The notes beneath the pieces are model-generated. The model was not told the origin of the DNA. It did no database searches and saw only the letters and a program-made list of their open reading frames with translations. A DNA stretch of 10,871 nt from COE1 sp964387365 (GTDB lineage Bacteria; Bacillota; Clostridia; Lachnospirales; Lachnospiraceae), in NCBI GenBank assembly GCA_964387365.1, contig CAYLWP010000083.1:1-10871 (forward strand), read 5' to 3'. This document shows positions 7,185 to 10,871 of this stretch, piece after piece. Made by a program: the position numbers and the translations under genes. The number at the start of each line of letters is the position of its first letter. The first letter of the stretch is position 1.

Positions 7185-7213
7185 TTGCATGTTTGTACAG
7201 TCGGGAATATAAT
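7185..7213 (+). promoter_or_regulatory. Strong promoter of the MraY-like gene
   Basis: TTGCAT (7185-7190) and a perfect TATAAT (7208-7213) are exactly 17 bases apart. Transcription would start near 7220, giving a leader of about 37 bases that carries GAGGAG at 7241-7246, ten bases before the start codon. This separates the gene from the exporter operon upstream. Confidence 0.72.
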
Positions 7214-7226
7214 CAATGGTTGTACA
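7193..7226 (+). repeat. Two direct copies of TTGTACA around the -10 box; possible operator sites
   Basis: TTGTACA occurs at 7193-7199, within the promoter spacer, and again at 7220-7226, at the predicted transcription start. The copies are 27 bp apart, and each contains the palindrome TGTACA. A protein bound to either would block RNA polymerase. The repeat is short and could be chance. Confidence 0.3.
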
Positions 7227-7256
7227 TATACTTTATAAAAGAGGAGAAATTGAAAC

Positions 7257-8222
7257 ATGATTAATCAGTTTTTGAATGTTTCTGAATATAGCATGTTAGG
7301 CTTTATGGGAGTGGCATTTGCTTATCTTGCAACCTGTATTCTGCTGGGTGTTTTTATCAATAAGCTTCCGCAGGATCACGGACGTGCCTTTGCCCATGAT
7401 GGTGTGCTTTCCGCGGGAAAGCCAAGAGGGGCAGGTTTTATCTTCATCCTTGTATTTGTGGCGGCAGCAGTGATTTTCGGTAATCCGGAAAGAGAAATCG
7501 CGATTTATCTGATTCTTGTTGTAGCTGCGATGATGACAGGCTTTTTGGATGACTGTGCCAAGGTTTCCTGGGGTGAGCTGAGAAAGGGACTGCTCGATCT
7601 GGTTATTGCGGTGATGACAGCGTTGACCTATGTGAATTTTAATGGCAGTGATGTTCAGATTGCCTTAACAGGACAGACCTTTACTCTTCCACCGGTAGTA
7701 TACGGCGTGCTTGCGGTTATCCTTGTCTGGGGTTCTATCAATGTAACAAACTGTGCAGACGGTGTAGACGGGCTGTCCGGCACACTTGCAAGTATCACGC
7801 TTGCAACGGTATATATCATCATGCAGTCGAGAGAAATTACGCCGGAATTTGCTTATCTGATTTTACTGTTTATTGCATGTATTCTGGGATATTTATGGTA
7901 CAATGCGACACCAAGCTGTCTTATGATGGGTGATGCAGGCTCCAGAGCCATCGGACTCTTTATTGCCATTGCCGTTATGAAGACAGGAAGTCCGTTTTTA
8001 TACCTTCTTGTAGCATGCGTCTTAATGGTAGACGGCGGTATCGGACTGGTGAAGGTCGCGCTTCTTCGTTTTCTGCACATCAAGATTCTTACCAAGGTGC
8101 GCACGCCGTTACATGATCATGTAAGAAAAAATAAAAAATGGTCCAATGCACAGACCGTATTCAAGTTTGCAATCATTCAGATTATGATATCAGCAGCAGT
8201 GATATCAGTTGTGGTAGGATAA
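7257..8222 (+). CDS. MraY-like glycosyl-phosphate transferase (polyprenyl-phosphate glycosyltransferase family 4)
   Basis: A 321-residue polytopic membrane protein of the family (PF00953) that moves a sugar-1-phosphate from a UDP-sugar onto undecaprenyl phosphate. MraY (lipid I synthesis) and WecA/TagO are the known types. About ten hydrophobic helices are visible. The family motifs are present: Asp98-Asp99 in GFLDDCAKV, NCADGVDGL (165-173), and MGDAGS (224-229, with Asp226). The length and the layout GYLWYNATPS before MGDAGS are closest to MraY. Two MraY signatures are altered. The GTPTMGG loop appears as GKPRGAG (54-60), and the late triple-histidine motif appears as TPLHDHV (283-289). Either this is a lineage-specific MraY or it is a paralogue using another UDP-sugar. 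It is not in a cell-wall gene cluster; its neighbours are an ABC exporter and an XpaC/TelA operon. It has its own strong promoter and terminator and is a single-gene unit. Confidence 0.85.
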   Translation: MINQFLNVSEYSMLGFMGVAFAYLATCILLGVFINKLPQDHGRAFAHDGVLSAGKPRGAGFIFILVFVAAAVIFGNPEREIAIYLILVVAAMMTGFLDDCAKVSWGELRKGLLDLVIAVMTALTYVNFNGSDVQIALTGQTFTLPPVVYGVLAVILVWGSINVTNCADGVDGLSGTLASITLATVYIIMQSREITPEFAYLILLFIACILGYLWYNATPSCLMMGDAGSRAIGLFIAIAVMKTGSPFLYLLVACVLMVDGGIGLVKVALLRFLHIKILTKVRTPLHDHVRKNKKWSNAQTVFKFAIIQIMISAAVISVVVG

Positions 8223-8232
8223 ATAAAAATAC

Positions 8233-8280
8233 GCCGCCCCACATTCGGAATAAAAACCGAATATGGGGCGGCTTAGTTTT
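8233..8280 (+). terminator. Strong intrinsic terminator after the MraY-like gene
   Basis: GCCGCCCCA (8233-8241) pairs with TGGGGCGGC (8264-8272). After one C-A mismatch, ATTCGG (8243-8248) pairs with CCGAAT (8257-8262), closing an 8-base A-rich loop. A T-rich tail (TTAGTTTTATGTTTTT) follows. An A-rich stretch precedes the stem, so it may also act weakly in the other direction. Confidence 0.92.
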
Positions 8281-8307
8281 ATGTTTTTATAATTTTATGT
8301 AAAGTCG

Positions 8308-8336
8308 TTGCACAATTTTGGCAGTTCTTTTATAAT
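8308..8336 (+). promoter_or_regulatory. Promoter of the XpaC/TelA operon
   Basis: TTGCAC (8308-8313) and a perfect TATAAT (8331-8336) are 17 bases apart. Transcription would begin near 8343, about 33 bases before the start codon. No obvious operator dyad lies at the promoter. Its near-consensus form suggests housekeeping sigma-factor expression rather than a dedicated stress sigma factor. Confidence 0.75.
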
Positions 8337-8375
8337 GCAAAGTAGGTATATTTATAAAGAAAGAGCGGATGAAGA

Positions 8376-9581
8376 ATGGATATAAAAGACGTATGCAATG
8401 CAGGCGGAGATATATTAAACGCAGTTGCTGATGCGATTAATCGTAATGATTACAGCGGTCTGAGTGACAGAGTCAGCGACACCGTGAATCAGGTGGTAAA
8501 ACAGGTAAAGGTAGACGTGAAGAACGGCACCTTCAGCCAGCAGACACAGCACAGAACCTACACGAGCTATTCGTACAGACCGTATCAGGCAAATAATCAG
8601 GAAATCGTAAGAGCGCAAAGACAGGATATTATTACAAATAAGCCGGCAGGCAGAGTGGCAGGTGTGGTTCAGCTTGTTATGGGTATTGTTTTTACAAGCG
8701 GATTTGGTATTACCACACTGATTATGCTGATGTTACTTGCTGCCAGCAGTGAAGAACTGTTTTTGATTATGACAGTTATCTTCGGCGCAATTACATTCGG
8801 AGGCGTACAAAATATTGTACGCGGCAGTAAAAAAATAGGTCTGGTAAACCGTTTTCGTGACTATGCAAAAGTAATCGGAAACAGAAGCTATATTTCAATA
8901 GAAGAGCTGACAGGCCGTACCGGAAGAGGGAAAAAGGCTGTTTTACGCGATTTGAAGCAGATGATGCAGAAAAAGATGTTTTTGCAGGGACGTCTCGATG
9001 AAAAACAGACAACCTTTATGCTGACCGATGAGGCATATGAACAGTACCGTCAGGCAGAGGAAGGACGTAAAAACAGAGAAGCCTTACAAAAAAGTGAGGC
9101 AGAGCAGAAGAAAAAAGAGCCGGAGGATAACCGGACCTACAGCTCCGAGGTAGAGAAGATTCTTAAAGACGGAAATGACTATATCCGTACCGTGAGAGAA
9201 TGCAATGATAAGATTCCGAACGAAGAGGTGTCTAATAAGCTTTATAAGCTCGAGTCCGTGATGAGCAGAATCTTTGAGCAGGTAAAAAAACATCCGGAGA
9301 GTGCAGAGGATTTGCATAAGCTGATGGACTATTACCTTCCGACTACCATCAAGCTGTTAAATGCCTATGTTGATCTGGACAAGCAGGAGATTGCAGGAGA
9401 GAATATCACAGCCACAAAGAGAGAAATAGAGGACGTACTGGATGTAATTAATTCCGCCTTTGAAAAGCTGCTCGACAGCATGTTTGAGGATACGGCATGG
9501 GATATTTCTTCCGATATATCCGTAATGAAGACTATGATGGCACAGGAAGGCCTGACAGAGAATAAAGACTTTAAACAATAA
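8376..9581 (+). CDS. XpaC-domain membrane protein (5-bromo-4-chloroindolyl phosphate hydrolysis family)
   Basis: A 401-residue protein, longer than simple XpaC proteins. In order it has a soluble N-terminal part (1-90, ending in a Tyr-rich stretch near 62-70) and two membrane helices (about 95-121 and 127-148). A winged-helix-like segment (about 157-224, with YISIEELTGRTGRGKKAVL then LKQMMQKKMFLQGRLDEK) and a charged linker (225-255) follow. The C-terminus is the XpaC domain (about 256-392), recognised by YIRTVRECNDKIPNEEVSNK, MDYYLPTTIKLLNAYVDLD and the DTAWDISSDISVMKTM region. The family name comes from a cloning phenotype; I see no phosphatase motif. It is paired with a TelA-family gene 24 bases downstream, as xpaC-yaaN are in Bacillus subtilis, so the two probably act together at the membrane. 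The start has only a weak ribosome site (GGATGAAG). The out-of-frame ATG at 8369 ends quickly. Confidence 0.85.
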   Translation: MDIKDVCNAGGDILNAVADAINRNDYSGLSDRVSDTVNQVVKQVKVDVKNGTFSQQTQHRTYTSYSYRPYQANNQEIVRAQRQDIITNKPAGRVAGVVQLVMGIVFTSGFGITTLIMLMLLAASSEELFLIMTVIFGAITFGGVQNIVRGSKKIGLVNRFRDYAKVIGNRSYISIEELTGRTGRGKKAVLRDLKQMMQKKMFLQGRLDEKQTTFMLTDEAYEQYRQAEEGRKNREALQKSEAEQKKKEPEDNRTYSSEVEKILKDGNDYIRTVRECNDKIPNEEVSNKLYKLESVMSRIFEQVKKHPESAEDLHKLMDYYLPTTIKLLNAYVDLDKQEIAGENITATKREIEDVLDVINSAFEKLLDSMFEDTAWDISSDISVMKTMMAQEGLTENKDFKQ

Positions 9582-9605
9582 AATACCAAGAGGAGAGGGA
9601 ACGAA

Positions 9606-10769
9606 ATGACAGAGAACTTTGAAGAATTTGCAAAATCCGCAGCTGAGGTGCCGGTAGCACCATCGTTAGTATTTGATATGCCGCAGAGTGAGCCGCAGCT
9701 TCCTGTGACAGAGGAGCCTGCTAAGCAGGAAATCTTAGATGATTCCATGCTTAACGAAGAAGAAAAGAAGATGGTAGACTCCTTTGCGACACAGATTGAC
9801 CTTAGTAACTCAGGTGCAATTTTACAGTACGGTGTCGGTACACAGAAAAAAATGGCTGATTTCTCCGAAAAGGCATTGGAAAATGTCCGCACGAAGGATA
9901 TGGGAGAAGTAGGCGATATGATAGCCGGACTTGTAACAGAGCTGAAGAGCTTTGATGCAGAGGAAGAGTCCAAGGGTTTATTTGGACTGTTCAAGAAAAC
10001 CGAAAACAGACTCAATGCCCTAAAGGCTAAGTACAATAAGGTAGAAGGCAACGTGAATGATATCGTCAAGGTATTAGAGGGACACCAGATTCAGCTGATG
10101 AAGGATGTGGAGGTCTTAGACCGTATGTATGCCATGAATCTTGCCTATTTTAAGGAATTATCCATGTATATCCTTGCAGGCAAGAAGAAGCTTATGGAGG
10201 TTAGGAACACGCAGCTTCCTGAGCTTCAGCAGAAGGCGTCTGTGAGCGGACTGCCGGAGGATGCACAGGCAGCAAAGGATTTGGCAAATCTTTGCGACCG
10301 CTTTGAAAAGAAGATTTACGACCTTGAGCTTACCAGAACTGTATCCGTACAGACAGCGCCACAGATTCGTATGGTACAGAACTCAGATACCATCATGACA
10401 GAAAAGATTCAGTCTACCATCGTAAATACCATTCCGCTTTGGAAAAATCAGATGGTAATCGCAATCGGTATAGAGCATTCTACACAGGCAGCAAAGGCAC
10501 AGAGAGAAGTGACCGATATGACAAATGCTCTGTTAAAAAAGAATGCAGATGCCTTAAAGACAGCAAGCATTGAAACTACCAAGGAAGCAGAACGTGGCAT
10601 TGTAGATATGGAAACCTTAAAGCATACCAACCAGACCTTAATCTCTACCCTTGATGAAGTACTCAAGATTCAGACCGAAGGTAAGGAAAAGAGAAGGGCT
10701 GCAGAGGCAGAGCTTGCAGATATGGAGAATCAGTTAAAAGGAAAATTACTTGAAATGTCAAGAGCATAG
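9606..10769 (+). CDS. TelA/KlaA/YaaN-family protein (toxic anion resistance family)
   Basis: A 387-residue soluble, mostly helical and charged protein of PF05816. Residues 1-45 are Pro/Glu-rich and probably disordered. The rest is rich in predicted coiled coil, including about 127-160 and 290-385. The family core is clear at 240-290: LELTRTVSVQTAPQIRMVQ, then NSDTIMTEKIQ, and TIPLWKNQMVIAIGIE. Plasmid TelA (KlaA) was named for tellurite resistance, and a Listeria homologue has been linked to tolerance of nisin and other cell-wall-active agents. The molecular activity is not established. There is no membrane segment, so it probably reaches the membrane through its XpaC-type partner upstream (inference). 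GAGGAG and GAGGG at 9590-9599 precede the start. It is the second gene of a two-gene operon closed by a hairpin. Confidence 0.93.
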   Translation: MTENFEEFAKSAAEVPVAPSLVFDMPQSEPQLPVTEEPAKQEILDDSMLNEEEKKMVDSFATQIDLSNSGAILQYGVGTQKKMADFSEKALENVRTKDMGEVGDMIAGLVTELKSFDAEEESKGLFGLFKKTENRLNALKAKYNKVEGNVNDIVKVLEGHQIQLMKDVEVLDRMYAMNLAYFKELSMYILAGKKKLMEVRNTQLPELQQKASVSGLPEDAQAAKDLANLCDRFEKKIYDLELTRTVSVQTAPQIRMVQNSDTIMTEKIQSTIVNTIPLWKNQMVIAIGIEHSTQAAKAQREVTDMTNALLKKNADALKTASIETTKEAERGIVDMETLKHTNQTLISTLDEVLKIQTEGKEKRRAAEAELADMENQLKGKLLEMSRA

Positions 10770-10781
10770 GAAAAAGCTAAA

Positions 10782-10809
10782 AATGAGCGGTTATTTTAAA
10801 CCGCTCATT
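10782..10809 (+). terminator. Hairpin after the TelA-family gene, probable terminator with a poor T tail
   Basis: AATGAGCGGTT (10782-10792) and AACCGCTCATT (10799-10809) form an 11-bp perfect stem with a 6-base loop. An A-rich run (10771-10783) precedes it, but only GCATTATAATC follows, not a T run. On the minus strand the hairpin is followed by TTTTTAGCTTTTTCC, so it may work better for a convergent gene beyond the right edge. Confidence 0.6.
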
Positions 10810-10871
10810 GCATTATAATCTAGGGAAACGCTGATTTAATCAAGCAAAATCCCATTATTTTTGATATAATT
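10810..10871. other. Non-coding right end with TATAAT boxes, cut by the window edge
   Basis: No reading frame is supported here. TATAAT occurs at 10814-10819 and again at 10865-10870, each without a good -35 box 16-18 bases upstream. A 9-base palindrome (GATTTAATC, 10833-10841) lies between. This may be the start of a promoter region for a gene outside the window, but it cannot be decided from these bases. Confidence 0.25.

Noticed and set aside
7073..7264. A 63-codon frame spanning the end of the second exporter gene and the following gap
   Set aside because: Its first half is another frame of the exporter C-terminus, it has no ribosome site, and it contains the promoter of the next gene.
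8168..8208. Repeated GATATCAG-like words near the end of the MraY-like gene
   Set aside because: They encode the last hydrophobic helix with repeated Ile-Ser codons and need no other explanation.
8803..8822. Perfect 8-bp inverted repeat GCGTACAA-AATA-TTGTACGC
   Set aside because: It lies inside the XpaC coding region, and one such repeat is expected by chance in a window this size. Its likeness to the TTGTACA copies near 7200 is noted only.
8376..9581. XpaC protein as a true phosphatase
   Set aside because: The family name reflects a cloning phenotype; I see no known phosphatase catalytic motif in the sequence.
9365..10069. A 234-codon open frame on the minus strand across the XpaC/TelA junction
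   Set aside because: It lies opposite two confident genes, is Ser-rich in the manner of shadow frames, and has no recognisable motif.

Overview
The window looks like chromosomal DNA from a low-to-mid GC Gram-positive anaerobe, most likely a Lachnospiraceae-type clostridium. This is inferred from the AT-leaning base composition, AGGAGG-type ribosome binding sites, near-consensus TTGNNN/TATAAT promoters, and protein families typical of that group (XpaC/TelA pair, heterodimeric ABC exporter, MocR regulator, divergent MraY-like protein). It holds the 5' part of one tRNA gene and eight complete protein genes. All the protein genes except the MocR-type regulator are on the + strand. No gap between genes exceeds about 155 bases, and I see no transposase, integrase, CRISPR array or phage gene.

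Left part (1-2240): a tRNA-Pro(CGG) gene runs off the left edge on the minus strand. Diverging from it is a single-gene unit for a secreted-type-fold but apparently cytoplasmic serine esterase (alpha/beta hydrolase). A membrane cation:proton antiporter of the CPA2 type follows with its own promoter. It ends in a compact hairpin that also serves the convergent next gene.

Middle part (2246-7152): a MocR-family regulator (GntR winged helix fused to a PLP-dependent aminotransferase fold) is transcribed away from a two-gene operon. The operon encodes the two halves of a heterodimeric ABC exporter. The two promoters lie back to back, and a shared 8-bp inverted repeat touches both, so the regulator probably controls the exporter and itself. 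The exporter subunits show the textbook split between one degenerate and one catalytic ATP site.

Right part (7153-10871): a solitary, divergent MraY-like polyprenyl-phosphate sugar-phosphate transferase has a strong promoter and a strong terminator. A two-gene operon follows, with a membrane-anchored XpaC-domain protein and a TelA/KlaA/YaaN-family protein. It also has a near-consensus promoter and ends in a perfect 11-bp hairpin. The XpaC/TelA pairing is conserved in Firmicutes but its biochemical function is unsettled. Homologues have been linked to tolerance of tellurite and of cell-wall-active antimicrobials.

Taken together, the exporter, the lipid-carrier transferase and the XpaC/TelA pair suggest a loose cell-envelope or antimicrobial-tolerance theme. 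They are separate transcription units, however, and that link is inference. The points most worth checking are the MocR-exporter regulatory dyad, the altered active-site motifs of the MraY-like protein, and the XpaC protein's added N-terminal and winged-helix-like segments.
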